From assembly GCF_000327385.1 (NCBI RefSeq), contig NW_008709687.1, forward strand, positions 180,712 to 244,711: a stretch of 64,000 nucleotides of DNA. The letters are read 5' to 3'. The position numbers were made by a program, and so were the translations under genes. Each line of letters starts with the position of its first letter. Position 1 is the stretch's first letter. This document shows positions 33,801-45,804 of the stretch, one piece after another. The notes under the pieces were generated by a model. It was not told the origin of the DNA and ran no database searches. It saw nothing but the letters and a program-made list of their open reading frames with translations. The stretch is from Lottia gigantea (taxonomy: Eukaryota; Mollusca; Gastropoda; Lottiidae).

Positions 33801-36800
33801 GTAGTAACCTAGAGCCCTTTCTGCTATCGCTCGTGATCTGAAATAAGAATAACATTTTGGTATTTTAACAGAATCTAATTTCTGATGTTGCTTAAATATT
33901 ACTTCACGTTAATGATGTCTTATGTTTCGATAAACGACCTAGCTCTAGGATTAGATCCAGAGTTAGGTGATGTCTAGTGTTTTACACCAGTGAACCACTC
34001 TCTAGAATGTATCCTAGAAGAAGGTGATGTCTGTTGTTTCTGTAAACAGACAATAGTACAACAGTGAACCACTCTCTAGAACGTAACCTAGAAGTAGGTG
34101 ATGTCTGGTGTTTCTATAAACAGACAATAGTACAACAGTGAACCACTCTCTAGAACGTAACCTAGAAGAAGGTGATGTCTGTTGTTTCTGTAAACAGACA
34201 ATAGTACAACAGTGAACCACTCTCTAGAACGTAACCTAGAAGAAGGTGATGTCTGTTGTTTCTGTAAACAGACAATAGTACAACAGTGAACCACTCTCTA
34301 GAATGTAACCTAGAAGAAGGTGATGTCTGTTGTTTCTGTAAACAGACAATAGTACAACAGTGGACCACTCTCTAGAATATAACCCATGGTAATGTGATTT
34401 CAGATGACTCTAAACTTACTTTATATACATCTTCTCTGATTCCTCCTGTCGACCTAGGTTTCTATAACAAACAGCTATATTACCAGTCATTACTCCGATA
34501 GCTGGGGGGAGGTGGCCAAAATACTCTTCTTCATAGATCTGAAACGAGACGAATTGATTATCAGGAAATGGCGTTTCTACGAAAGGCGCGGATTGGTTTA
34601 AGGGAGTCCATATTCCTCGCCCTTAGAACTAAAGAACCAAAGGAACGCCTCTGATCAGGAATTTCTAATTGGATGGTTGATGTAAAAATTGACATGACCC
34701 TGGGCTAGCTACGGGCCTGCCTTGCAGTCTCATTCAATAAATATAAAAATCAACAGACATGTAACAGAGGGGGTACCATAAGCGAAAGTTTTTGTAAATG
34801 AATACTGCGCATACCTGTAAAGATTGTAAACAATATTTCAAAGCTTGTTCAAACGATTGTCTATCCATCAGGATGACGCCGATATTGTGAAGACTATCAG
34901 CAACTTCCAGGCGGTTTCCACTCTGCTGGTGGATGTTTAAAGCTTTGTTGAAGTTCTGTAATGCCTGAAATACATGATGATAAACGTTTAAAATAGGAAA
35001 TGAATGGAGTTTTACGCCCTACTTTAAACCAAATGGACGACGGGCAACGCCATGCAGTGTGTAATGAGGGAAATTTTGCCAGGAAGCAGCATTAGCCTAC
35101 TGTTTTGTATCTCGTTAATGAAACCTTACTTTTGTCTTCGGAGGCGAGGCTCTTTACTTTGACGTTTTAACACTGGTTTATCACGTGATTATATTTCTAT
35201 TTATAGATTTATGGAGTACTATACATACATTTTAATGTTTTTTGGAATCTTAAATCATTAAAGCAACCATACCTCCTGTTTCTGTCCTAGTTTAGTATTG
35301 AGTAGAGCTAAGCTATGATACGCTGTTCCTAGAGACTTTAAATCTTCAACTTTAACCCCTTTAACTTGCTCATCAACGATCCTGAAACAAAATTAACAAT
35401 ATTCTAAAGATGTGTCACAGTGGTGAATCCCTTTATTTTTGGTAGACATTTGAGCTGATAATGTCTTGCTGTCCAAAAATGCTGTCTTAGTTACCCAAAT
35501 AAAGCACAAGAATTTTATACATCTCAATCAGACGAGTTATGCCCCTTAGGATCATGATTTATTCGTGTAGGTTGGTGTATTAACACCGGGACATCATTGC
35601 GCAGGTGGCACTCTTGTGGGTTCTTTGACCAACAAACCAAAGTTTTTATATGTGTCTTTTTAATATGCTCTACCATATAATTGTTTTCAATGACTTTACC
35701 AGTTCCAACCGATTTTGATTTTGATTCAGATAATTTAATGGAGCTATTCCTACCTCTTTCTTTCCTCCAGGACGTCTGTTTGAAGAACCTGGGCTTCCTC
35801 CAACCTACCAGTATTAATATACAGAATGGCCAGTTTCTGTTTCACATCGTCCATCATCTTCGTCTTTCTTTCAGTATCAATATCAAGATCTTTCATTTTC
35901 TACGAAACACAAAAATAGCGGATAATGCACATTGTTCTGTTTGACGATTCAACTTAGTAGTGTGGTTATATTCAGAATTTTGGTAGGCTAGAACTCAACA
36001 TTTTTGTTATCGGCTTAAATTGTTGTTGAAAGGAGGTTGTTTATACAGAAATAAATTATTAGGGTTGAGACTTAGTCATGATAAGCGACAGGTACAAAGA
36101 ATATCTAAGATCTTACTAGAAACTGAAGACGTTTATCTAAAATAGTTTGGAGTCCAGTGTTGAAATGACCAACTTCCATAACATAGGTCAGTGCATCTAG
36201 ATAGGACAGGATCTGGAATAAAAACAAGGTGATTAGGAAAAAGGGATACAAAGAGTTCCAGTGGGTGATCTGTCACAGCTTAAATTAACCATTGCTAAAA
36301 TGGCCCTGATTCAGATATTTATGTTAGAGGGATCGTAAAGAGGTTTTCTAAATGTTTTATGTGTATCCGGTATGATCAGTTTGCACCGTTTCAATTTTCA
36401 GTCAGACGTCCGTGGTTCGTGTAATTCCACTTTTATAACATAGCTAACGCCGAGGGGTTTAGTTGTTGTTAGTTTTGCTATCACTGTCCCTGATACACAA
36501 AAAAAAAAGTTTAGAAAACCTCTTTACAATCCCTTTAAAGTTATCATAAATTGTCCATACATGAAGTATTTAATTAAACTTACCCCTAATTCTGGTGGTG
36601 AGGTCAAATTTTTCTGTTTCTTTAGTTCTGAATATTTCTGTTCTGTAGCCTTGATATATAACTGAGATATTTCGTCGCCATGGTAACCAATCCATTTCCA
36701 ATATTCCAATAAATCGTACTCTCTTTCTCTGTTTAAAATATTGATCAATATTGTCAATCAAAAACAAAATCAATTGACGGAAAAGTATCACGATATTTTA

Positions 36801-39800
36801 CAGATAACATCACACATAGACATCTTTTACGAAGCATATAACATTCAGTCAATTGGGACAAACAAAATTCGAATTGGGGCTCTAAGGTTTAGTATTCATA
36901 TTACGCTATTCATATTGACCGATCACTTTATACAAGTTTGACTGTACTTACAAAAATAATCGACCAAAAGTAACCATATTAGTCAGCGTTTTCACCAAAC
37001 CCTTTTTATCATTAGCTAATTTATATAACTCTGGTAGTTCGTCTGCTGGTCTTTTAGTCAGAGGATCTATCACATTCATAGTTAGCGTATATTGCTGAAA
37101 ATAGAAATAGCCTAGTTTATCCGCACGATTCCTTTCCCAATAAGATAGTGCAAATATAAATTTTTATATAGCACATGTATGTTCTCCCCTAAAGGCCTCG
37201 TGTAATGCCAAAAAACTCGCAGGGGCCCGGGAAGCTGACGCTGCCACTGCTTGTTTCTGGATTCATGTTTTTTCTCATAGGGCAAAAGGCCCCATTCAAA
37301 AATGGAACTGAAATATACTTTGATTTCGGTATATCCAACAAGTCTATAGTTTGAGGTACTGATTACTTGATCATCTAATATTGTTAGAATTTCTGTATTA
37401 AAGTTAGATACTCACCCCTACTAAACCTTCAAAATATTTGATTAATTTCTGTAAATACATATTTCTGAAAGTAAAATTATTCACTGCAGTATCGACAAAA
37501 GATAAGAGAAATATTAGAACAAAACATTCACTCAAACATGCTTTGAATACTATCGTATCTTAGTCTCGGAAAATTTGACATTATATTCAATACCCAATGC
37601 AAGGCAATGTTCTCAAAAATCTGGAAGTGTCTTTATGCATTGATAAAAAAAACTAGCCTTATTTGGGTAATTTTTTAAGTAAAAATTACATTGCAAAGGT
37701 TTATTGCTAAAACGTAATTGAATTCGTTATGGGGGAAATTTCAATGTATGTATATATAATATTTACCTTGTTTTGGGATCTTTCAGATATCGATCAGTTA
37801 CAGCTTCTAATAATTCCGACACTTCTAATCTACAAAATGATAAATGAAGATTATTTGGACGTAGAATAATGATACAATGGACGGACAAACTACTGCTGTA
37901 CTATCAATGTAGGCTTGCTGTGCTGTCATGCCATTTTGACAGGTATATGTATATGAATGGGGCAGGGTTTTTCACCTTCACACAATTTCACGATACTTTG
38001 TAACAGCTTTATTCCACCGACCTTACCTAGCCCCAATTTTCTTACTAGCCTATAGTTAATGGACCTACCTCAACAGTCCGCCATTTTCCACCAAGAATTT
38101 ATTGAGAGAGAAATACAGTGGTGACCAGACGTGAGACGTTATATTCAAGATGGCGATCAATTCTGTTTCTGATAAACCTTGATTACTCAGACAAATACAA
38201 CACAAAACCTACAAATAAAATACAAAGTACATATTACCTACAAATATAATACAAAACCTACAAATATAATACAAAATTAATACAAATATAATACAAAAAA
38301 GCTACAGATATATAACACAAAACCCATGAATATAAAGTAAAACCTAAGAGTATAATACAAAACCTACAAATATATCACACAAAACCGAAGAATATACAAC
38401 ACAAAATCTACAAATATGACACAAAACCTAAAACATCATCATGTTTGCTCTGAAACATTTCTAACCAAAACTTTATAGTTTTCTCCAATGCTTACCTTTT
38501 CTACTAAATTACCATGTTTTTTATTTCCACCAAATTCTTCTTCCAATCTGATCAATAATTGCTGGAACAATTCTTTGGCACTGAAAAAACCCCGAGAGTT
38601 TTGAAAATAAAAAAAGTACTCCAAGCCCTCTCTATAAAGTATTAAGTTATTTTGTAACCTATTTGTTTACGTTTTGATTAAAAGTATCATTGCTTGATAA
38701 AAAAAAAACCCAGCGTATCATTATCGAAACGTTGTTATCTATTTATTAAAGTAATTGTTATCCATATACACGTAATTGAGCCCTGTCATTTATTCCACAA
38801 GATCTGGAATAATGATGACGCTCATCTATAATACCAACCTTTTAGCTTTTATAAGAGAATCAATCTTTGCATCCAGTTTTCTAAATTCACCGAACATTCG
38901 AAGTTCAGTGAGAAGCGTTCGTAGAAATATCGGAATTTGGGTCTGCGGACAGGAAACTATCTTTTCTAGTTGACTGTCTTTTAACTCTTTTCCATGTTTC
39001 TTCAATGTTTGCTAAAATCATAAAATTTCATATTTAAGAGTATATCAAAAAAAATATTGCCAGAGAAAAATAGCCAAGGACCACGCAGTTATCTTCACTT
39101 TGCTCTGTTTAATGTCTAATTTTTCTCCAATTGATTAATCATAAGCAATGTCATCTATATGACACCCCTTAACCTTGTATTGGACTCGTTTTCACATGCA
39201 TACTTTCTATCAATATGAATCTGTATATGAATGATTGGATGAGTTCATTACTAAAAAAGGGGAGTTTTCGTTGTTTTTGCCAGACAATTGATAACGAATC
39301 AGATCGAACTACTAGGAAACAGCCATCCTTACCACACAGATCTCTTGCCTGTGTTTTTTGTCCAAAGGTTTCAATTCCAAAACGTCATATTGTCGAACGT
39401 CTCTCAGTTCATGGATGACGTCATCAGATTCTGTGGTACACGACACAATAACTGTGGTGTTGCTAGGGAAGACATGTGGTAACCAATATAAGCACTGAAA
39501 GGATAGAGAAATGGAACGATTTGTTAAAACTAAAAAACTTTAGCATACGTGTTTAACGTTTTTAAAGGGACAGATTCGCCTTCGCCAAACGGGAAGCTAA
39601 TCAGTAATAGGCCTAGTGTTCATAGCTTACAGTCGAGCCTTTAAATCCATGCGAATTATGTTGGCTTACGTTTAAAAGTTAAAAATAAGACTTGAACAAG
39701 AGACTTGAGACTCTGCCATATGCTATATAGAAAAGACATCTATAGAAACAGGAAACGAAAGTCCTAAATTGAGATATTTTTGAAGGAATTGGTAAGACTG

Positions 39801-42800
39801 AAGACTATTTGAATATATTCAAGACCCAAATTAACCCCTGAAAATGATGAATCTGTCTCTTCAATATACCGAAATATTCGTCACCTCCATAAATTTTCAA
39901 AAGCTGCACCTGTTTAATTTTAGAATCTCAAAGAATCACAAAGTTACCTTAGCTGTTTTTGACGAAAGTTCAACATGATCTAAACCATCCAGGACTAAGA
40001 CAATTCGCTTCTTGGAACTCAGTTCTTCTATTTTAGCTGAACATTTTCTCACCACGTCCTTGATATCGTCTGATTCCTTTTTATGATTGAGTAGGTCCTG
40101 GAGTGATCTAACATTCTCTGTTTTACTCGGATCTAGAGCGTGTACTAGTTCTAAATACAGCCTATTCAGCAAGGCGGAAACAGCTGCAATATGAACGTCA
40201 GTTTCGTTAGAAATGAAATGAAATGAAGTTTTACGCCCTCCGTATCTGCAATTGAGCTCATGAAGATGGGCAGCTCAGTGCAGTGTGTAATGAGAAAGTT
40301 TTTTATTAAAGGGGCATTTAATCTTTTTCGATTTTTAAACTGTCTAGGGTTCTTAAACGGTCATGTTCCTCTAGCAATGGTACGGGGATTATTCAAATCT
40401 AGCTGTTGCTTGCACAATCCCATATTCTCGTCAAAGAGGCTAATAACCACCCTTTGCAGACCATACGTCACCATTCAATTTATCCATTATAGAGTCTCGT
40501 AATGAGGATTTTCATCGTTTCGTTGCTAAAGGAATATGGGCATCGGTTTATCGTTTGATCAACGAGGTAGAGGTCCGGTACGGAGCTTGTTTCTTCTACT
40601 GAATCTATAATCCCAAACTATAATTATGCTGATACTTACTGCTACCGTCCTCCCCACAGCCAATAAAATGGTAAATATAAGCAACTTTCTTTGTATTAGA
40701 TGATTTCAGTTGAGATAACCAATAACATAACAGAGATGATTTGCCACTTCCACTGGGACCAGTTATTAATAGTGGACTGTGGCTTCCTGAAATCAGACGA
40801 AAATGGAAACACTAAAAAGGGTCGAGAAAAGGGTCCACAACATTCGAGTAAAACGTCATCAACAGTCGAGTAAAACGTCATCAACAGTTTAGCAAAACGT
40901 CATTAACAGTTGAGTCAAACATCATCGAAAGTCGACTTAAAAATCATGACGTTTTGCGCCATTATTGATGACGTTCTTCTCTACTATGGATGGCGTTTTA
41001 CTCATTCCTTACGATGACGTTTCACTCGATGTCATCCACAGATCAGTAAAAAACCAGAAAGATGCATAATCTTACCAGTCAATCTGTGTTCAAGACTCTG
41101 AACTATTCGACCATCGCTGATGTAGGAGGAGCTATGATGAGCTATAAAAGCATCGTGTTGCTCTAGTTTCTGCTCTCGAGCTGATAATTTCTCTGTTTGT
41201 ACCAAGAGTTCTGTTTCTAGATATTTCTTTACTACTTCAAATATCTTTTCTATACCCTAGAAGAGAAAGTGACCGGCTTCATAATCTGTATACTCTGTAT
41301 ATCGATATGTTTAGTCATGCTTTGAAATATTATAATCAGTATCCAAACACTAGCGCTCTGTAACAGCTTTACGGAAACTGCTGGAGATTGCCGAATGCTC
41401 TGTACCTCGCTAGCTGCACTTTTAAAATGTTGTTTTTTTTTTTTTTAAAAAAAGGCCTTACCTCGGCTGGAGTTTTGTAATCATCAAAAACAGCAAGACA
41501 CTGAAAAATATATCAAAACATATTTAGATTTTTATCGCTGCCATCAACAAAAATAATCCTGAAACAGAGCAAGGTCTGGACGTACTGCCCCTGCGCTACC
41601 AACAGATGAACAACGCCACATCACCCCCCACGATTAAAAAAAAACCCATGAAACTGACCTTGTCTTTACTTCCAATAACTTTGGTTTTTATTTTTTCTAA
41701 ATCTGCAGCAGCTTCGGGACTCTCGCTGATATAATTTGTAGCAACTTTGCTTTCTTTGGCTTTAATTAATGCTTTCTTTTGAATATCGTCATAACTCTGA
41801 ATTAAAAAATGATGTCGAATGTATAGGTAAGTAGATTTCAGAACACTATAAAGTTGATAAGTCACAATTTGTAATCAGGTGTATCTTAAGGGTAAGCATG
41901 TCGTGACCTCCCAGCAACTCCTGCCACAGCCATGCTGGTCTTAAGAGCTAAAAGGGATTATAAAGAGGTTTTTCTAAACTTTTTATGTTTATCGGGGACA
42001 GTGATAACATTGACATGCTCTATTTCTAATTAAAGCCAGACGTCTGTGGCGTAGCCATCGACAAGGTCTTTGGGTATGATTAGCAGATTTTAGATTTATC
42101 TAAAACTACATAAACATCAAACGTCTGAAAATTGGAGTGGTGCCGCAACCTTTTTACAACCCATTCAAAAAGTATGGCATAGTTACCTTATCTCTAAAAG
42201 CGAAACAAGCAGGAAGGTCTCCTGGTTTGTTCAGATGACCATGGAGATATTCTATAGCTGTAACACTGGCATTACGATGATGTTTTATCCAGGGATATCT
42301 GTCACTAGCATTGTTAATATTCCTCTGTAGATCCTTATCATTCTCTCCGTGCCAACCATATCTCTACAATATCATTATAATCTCTGTATAGAATCCTGAA
42401 CAGAAGACCTGTCCGAACATCAACAAAAACAAGTCCAAAACGGGCCGATATAACCAACCAGATAGACAGGAAATGAATTTAATAATCACCCTGGATCATT
42501 CAAGATGACAAAACCAATGAGGTAGACAGGAAAATAGTCCAATAGTTATCCCGAATCATTCAAGATGACAAATGCAACGAGGTAGACATGAAATTAGTCC
42601 AATAGCTATCTTGGGTGATTCAAGATGACAAATGCAATGAGCTAGAAATTGAAAGAATCCAAAATCCAATATCCACCCTGGATCAACGGATCTCATTGGC
42701 CATACTGGGTCATTCAAGATGTCCAATTGAAGTAAATTACAGGAAAAGATAACAAGTTTTACCTGGGCATAAATTCCAATAAATATATCAGTTCTATCAA

Positions 42801-43026
42801 TTTCTCGAAGACAGATGTTAACAGTCTGAGCTTTTTCTGTTGATTCTTCAGTTATACCCCACCTCATATCTACTATTACCAGACCCACACCATGAGACCG
42901 GCACAGATAATCTAACTGTGGAACATATTTACTCATCCATTCCTTCCGCTCTGGTTCCATTCCACGAAACGGTGATGATAAAAATATCCGACATGTTTTA
43001 GGATCTTTAAGTTGGTATTTTGTCAT
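30898..43026 (-). CDS. DUF4062-NACHT-TPR STAND ATPase (TTC41/NPHP3-like)
   Basis: Twenty-six coding exons: 43026-42763, 42363-42187, 41796-41659, 41500-41462, 41256-41076, 40786-40640, 40183-39948, 39494-39333, 39011-38839, 38580-38496, 38208-38069, 37829-37767, 37464-37416, 37094-36952, 36728-36584, 36212-36117, 35899-35754, 35381-35273, 34964-34815, 34538-34420, 33837-33693, 33383-33269, 32868-32631, 32214-31992, 31534-31316, 30945-30898. They make 1249 residues in phase throughout. Residues 10-150 are a DUF4062 domain (RIFLSSPFRGM, DMRWGITEE, then RYGWHGEND). A NACHT-type NTPase follows: Walker A GPSGSGKS at 276-283, Walker B RIVLVLDGLD at 375-384, then LYWLPHVFP and a winged-helix-like LSETELIAIL region. 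From about 765 to 970 there are about five TPRs spaced near 42 residues, of kinesin-light-chain style. The order resembles TTC41 and nephrocystin-3; I cannot decide orthology. An acceptor directly before the ATG (exon edge 43028) suggests an untranslated 5' exon upstream. Confidence 0.88.
31010..31130. repeat. Dispersed minisatellite family F, small copy
   Basis: Two units with TAGGTTCTCGAAGATCCTG and CAGCTGGTCCTTGATCAAAC. Larger copies of the same unit occur at 58085-58345 and 50115-50210, and one unit near 25360. Confidence 0.6.
31150..31260. mobile_element. Fragment of element family B
   Basis: GAATGGTGCAAATAGAAGCT and GTTCCTGATACACAAACGAA match the interior of the family B copy in UBE3A (GAATGGTGCAACTTGAATCT ... 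CCCTGATACACATAAAAG). A second decayed unit precedes it. It lies in the last intron of the NACHT gene. Confidence 0.55.
32907..33132. mobile_element. Inverted-repeat element family C, copy 2
   Basis: GTCTTATACCTTGACTGCAATAG-like left arm and GTCAGTCAAGGTATAAGAC right arm, then CAGTTTGAAATAGCTTGACA to TTGTGAAGATGG, as in copy 1 at 3309. It lies in the NACHT-gene intron between exons 22 and 23. Confidence 0.75.
33960..34385. repeat. 74-bp minisatellite, about 5.5 copies, in an intron
   Basis: Units of 74 bp with GGTGATGTCTGTTGTTTCTG, TAAACAGACAATAGTACAAC and CACTCTCTAGAACGTAACC are nearly identical in the middle. The array ends about 35 bp from the donor of exon 20. Confidence 0.93.
34997..35112 (-). 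mobile_element. SINE tail fragment in a NACHT-gene intron
   Basis: AAATGAATGGAGTTTTACGC, CCAAATGGACGACGGGCAAC and AATGAGGGAAATTTTGCCAG match the 3' half of the SINE. The head is missing, as expected for 5'-truncated retroposition. Confidence 0.75.
36246..36322 (+). pseudogene. Copied fragment of UBE3A coding exon 11
   Basis: The plus strand reads AAGAGTTCCAGTGGGTGATC, then CTTAAATTAACCATTGCTAA and TGGCCCTGATTCAGATA. The UBE3A exon 11 sense strand (minus, 23621-23545) reads AGAGTTCCAGTTGGTGGTTT, CTTAAATTAACCATAGCTAA and TGGCCCTGATTCAGATAG. The match runs across the donor (GTATGTTAAAGGGAT versus TTATGTTAGAGGGAT) and into the adjacent family B element. One base of an AAAAA run is missing and the donor is lost, so it cannot code. 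It sits in the NACHT-gene intron between exons 15 and 16. Confidence 0.82.
36323..36540. mobile_element. Inverted-repeat element family B (piggyBac-like MITE), two-armed copy
   Basis: The left arm AGGGATCGTAAAGAGGTTTT + CTAAATGTTTTATGTGTATC faces the right arm TGATACACAAAAAAAAAAGT + TTAGAAAACCTCTTTACAAT + CCCT. The ends carry TTAG (left) and TTAA (right), consistent with a TTAA target. Another copy is at 41945-42178, a one-armed copy at 23431-23549. It has no open frame. Confidence 0.75.
38209..38435 (-). repeat. Minisatellite built from copies of a splice acceptor
   Basis: On the minus strand the array repeats TATTATATTTGTAGGTTTTG with decay. The real acceptor of NACHT-gene exon 11 (TTTATTTGTAG|GTTTTGTG, exon edge 38208) is the last unit, and the first 20 or so exon bases also match the repeat. 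At least four further TTTGTAG or TTTGTAGAT sites lie upstream, near 38239, 38259, 38365 and 38409. Confidence 0.75.
39563..39665 (+). repeat. Dispersed repeat family E
   Basis: AAAGGGACAGATTCGCC, ACGGGAAGCTAATCAGTAAT, AGTGTTCATAGCTTACAGTC and TTTAAATCCATGCGAATTAT match the copy at 52239-52395. It lies between NACHT-gene exons 7 and 8. Confidence 0.65.
40210..40475 (-). mobile_element. Old, decayed SINE copy in a NACHT-gene intron
   Basis: AAATGAAATGAAGTTTTACG, GTGCAGTGTGTAATGAG, TTTTTCGATTTTTAAACTGT and TCTTAAACGGTCA follow the SINE order but with many changes. It is the oldest-looking copy in the window. Confidence 0.6.
41945..42178. mobile_element. Inverted-repeat element family B, third copy
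   Basis: The left part AAAGGGATTATAAAGAGG + TTTTTCTAAACTTTTTATGT + GGGGACAGTGATAAC and the interior CCAGACGTCTGTGGC match 36323-36540. The right arm (GCAACCTTTTTACAACCCATT) is decayed. It lies between exons 2 and 3 of the NACHT gene. Confidence 0.65.
42455..42722. repeat. 60-bp degenerate minisatellite in an intron
   Basis: Four or five units with GTAGACAGGAAATTAGTCCA, ATCATTCAAGATGACAAATG and CAATGAG. It lies in the first coding intron of the NACHT gene, about 40 bp from the exon 1 donor. Confidence 0.8.
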
Positions 43027-43099
43027 TTCTGAAATGATATTTCAAAGGGATATATTAGTCTAGAAATTAACTGGTGGTTGAAATAAAAGTTTATCAGGT

Positions 43100-43595
43100 G
43101 TTGAATTAAATATTTAGACGAATATACAGATAGCTGACATTGAGCTCTATCAACTTGTAAAGTAAATATTAAGACATCTATACAGAGAGCTGAAATACAG
43201 CTCTATAAAGTATATATTTAGATGATTATACAGATAGCTGAAATTGAGCTCTATCAGCTGGTAAAGTAAATATTTAGATGACTATACAGAAAGCTGAAAT
43301 CTAGCTCTATCATCTGGTAAAGTAAATATTTAGACATCTATACAGATAGCTGAAATCTAGCTCTATCAGCTGGTAAAGTAAATATTTAGACATCTATACA
43401 GAGAGCTGAAATTTAGCTCTATCAGCTGGTAAAGTAAATATTAAGATGACTATACAGATAGCTGAAATTGAGCTCTATCAACTGGTAAAGTAAATATTTA
43501 GATGACTATACAGATAGCTGAAATTGAGCTCTATCAGCTGGTAAAGTAAATATTTAGATGACTATACAGATAGCTGAAATTGAGCTCTCCGAGCT
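43100..43595. repeat. 56-bp minisatellite upstream of the NACHT-gene start
   Basis: Eight or so units with GAGCTCTATCAGCTGGTAAA, GTAAATATTTAGATGACTAT and ACAGATAGCTGAAATT. The array begins about 75 bp above the first coding exon, so it lies in the promoter or in an intron behind an untranslated exon. Confidence 0.9.
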
Positions 43596-45804
43596 GCAAA
43601 CCGAATTTTTCACTTGCTGATTACTTTAATTTTTATTTTTTCATTCTCTGTATCCTTTTTCAGTATAAATCTTAATACAAAGTGTCACGTCGATTTCTGA
43701 ATATTGTGGCTTCTTATTGACAAAAGCATATCTGTGGCTATTAATTGATAAGCCTTTCGGTTATAAAATCATCATCAGGACATCTAGTCTGAAAATTGAG
43801 TTACTATGGAATTTAATCTTTATACAATCAAATAAAGCGAATTAGCTGATTGAAAGGAACGCCAATCTAATTTGTCATATTATTGTTTGTAACACCAATT
43901 ACTTGCTGTCGTTAGGATTCAGATTACCTGCGCTCATTTTTTTTTTTTATTTTCCTTTTTAATTTTTTTATTTATTTTTTTTTTATTAATCTAATTCTAA
44001 CTTCTTGAAGATTTGACTATGCAAAGATATCCCCCTCCCCCCCCCCCCCCCCCGACACATAAATATAGTTTCCAATGAATATTAAAGGCAAATTATTTCA
44101 AATGAATAATCACTTTTTGATTTGCTGTCGTTAGGTTTTAGGGTTTTCAGTGTTTTAATAAAACAAGACCGTAGAACAATCCCAGATTATTTAGATATTT
44201 TTAAAAATAAATAATGAAAATTGACAAAAAAAACCTTTTCAAGTTTAGTTGTTCATTTGCCTTACGATTATGGAATACAATCACATTGAATTTGCACCTA
44301 TTGTATTGCTGTCCAAGGACAACTCTAATTGTAATGTTATTGATCACATACTAGACCTATCTATATTATACCATTGTAATCGATACCAGTAGCTTTTCAA
44401 GGACGACCTGTATTATCATTGATTAAACATGTATATTAATGTTCTATAAAACAGCAGAATAACATTTGAGACACATGAAACACGAACATTAAAAAGATCT
44501 CAGTCAGTGACCAGCCATTATCTCTACTTGCTAAAGTGTACTATAATAATATTTACTATTAGTCTTCAGTCTTCAGTGACAACTTAAATATTTTTATGAC
44601 CTACAGTATACTGAATTCACTATACTATTCAAAGTTCGAGGACAATGTTGAAGATGATCCTTTGCTCTGAAGAGGGGGGAGGGGTCCATATGTGCCCTCA
44701 TTTTTACTTGAGTGCATTCTGTTCTCTGATCTTTACCATTAACGAACGAAAATAAATTCCCTTGATTAATGAAATAAAAACCACATTTACCTGGACAGTT
44801 TAATATACACAGTATTTCCTTATACAGTTAAATAAATCCGTTATGAAATCGATTTTGACCACAAAATGTGCAGTATTCAAAAGCACCGTGTAAAATTCCT
44901 TGATATTCTTAGAACAGCATGTAATATTCCGGTATTTCCACGACACAAATAATATCACCTGTTATTCCGTTAATACAAACCAGTTCTCGAGAACGATTGA
45001 ACACAAATGGGTATATATTGAAAATAATGCACCGTAACGGTTAATAACGGTTAATATCAGAGATTCACAAGTCAGTATTATAGAGAAGATTAACGAAATA
45101 ACTCAATATATAATATCAATAAAGATTATCGCGAGCTATAAATAGATCGTCTTAATACATATTATAATAATCCGATAGTGTCTGAACACTGAACACAATA
45201 GATAATTGATTTAGGTAGTCAAGGTCAAATTTAATTAGCAAATTAACATTATTAGTTTTTTACCTATTTTACTAATTTACTCAATCTACGATCTGTATTA
45301 AGCAACAATGGCTTCCAGATCGCCTCGATCTCGAAAAGGAAACTTCGTCCGTATCATTAGCCCCACAAAGCTGCCCCTATGCAGTTCCTCAGACGTGTTG
45401 TACAGTTGTGATATCTTCCCTGATTGGAACTCCCATTGAAAATAAGGTTTTTTGGAGCACCTACCACTTTAAGTATTTTGTGTACCTTCATCTGAACAAA
45501 AAATATCTGAGACGAGTAATGCTAGGGTCCAAGACAAAGGATGAAAAGGCAAATGATGGGCCATAAAGGAATAAAATGGATACAGTTTATATAACTTAAA
45601 ATTGTCTTTAAGTTTTTGACCATACCATGTTTCGTCTTTTTTAAAATTGTAATGTTTTTTTTTATCTTGATCTATTTGAAGAAGAGAAGTGAGTCGGATT
45701 ATCTCACAATATCCGAGTAAAACATTTATATTGTATTGATTGTGAAATATCGATATATCACAACTCGCCACGACATCGATTTGACCTTCAGTTACACCCT
45801 GATC
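43596..45804. other. Intergenic, upstream of the NACHT gene
   Basis: Low-complexity T-rich and C-run sequence (C run near 44035-44053) and no exon I can support. The minus-strand open frame of 100 codons at 45469-45771 has no recognised domain. An untranslated first exon of the NACHT gene may lie here. Confidence 0.45.

Noticed and set aside
34014-34368. Three overlapping 68-codon frames
   Set aside because: Read-through of the 74-bp intronic minisatellite.
36246-36322. A second real UBE3A gene
   Set aside because: Only about 77 bp of one exon is present, inside another gene's intron and next to a transposon, without its splice donor.
44033-44053. Long C or G homopolymers (also 10657, 21725, 31611, 60697, 63783)
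   Set aside because: Simple homopolymers; possibly of uncertain length in the assembly. No quadruplex pattern of separated G runs.
45469-45771. 100-codon minus-strand open frame
   Set aside because: No motif, splice context or conserved look; AT-rich sequence can hold such a frame by chance. Left undecided rather than called.
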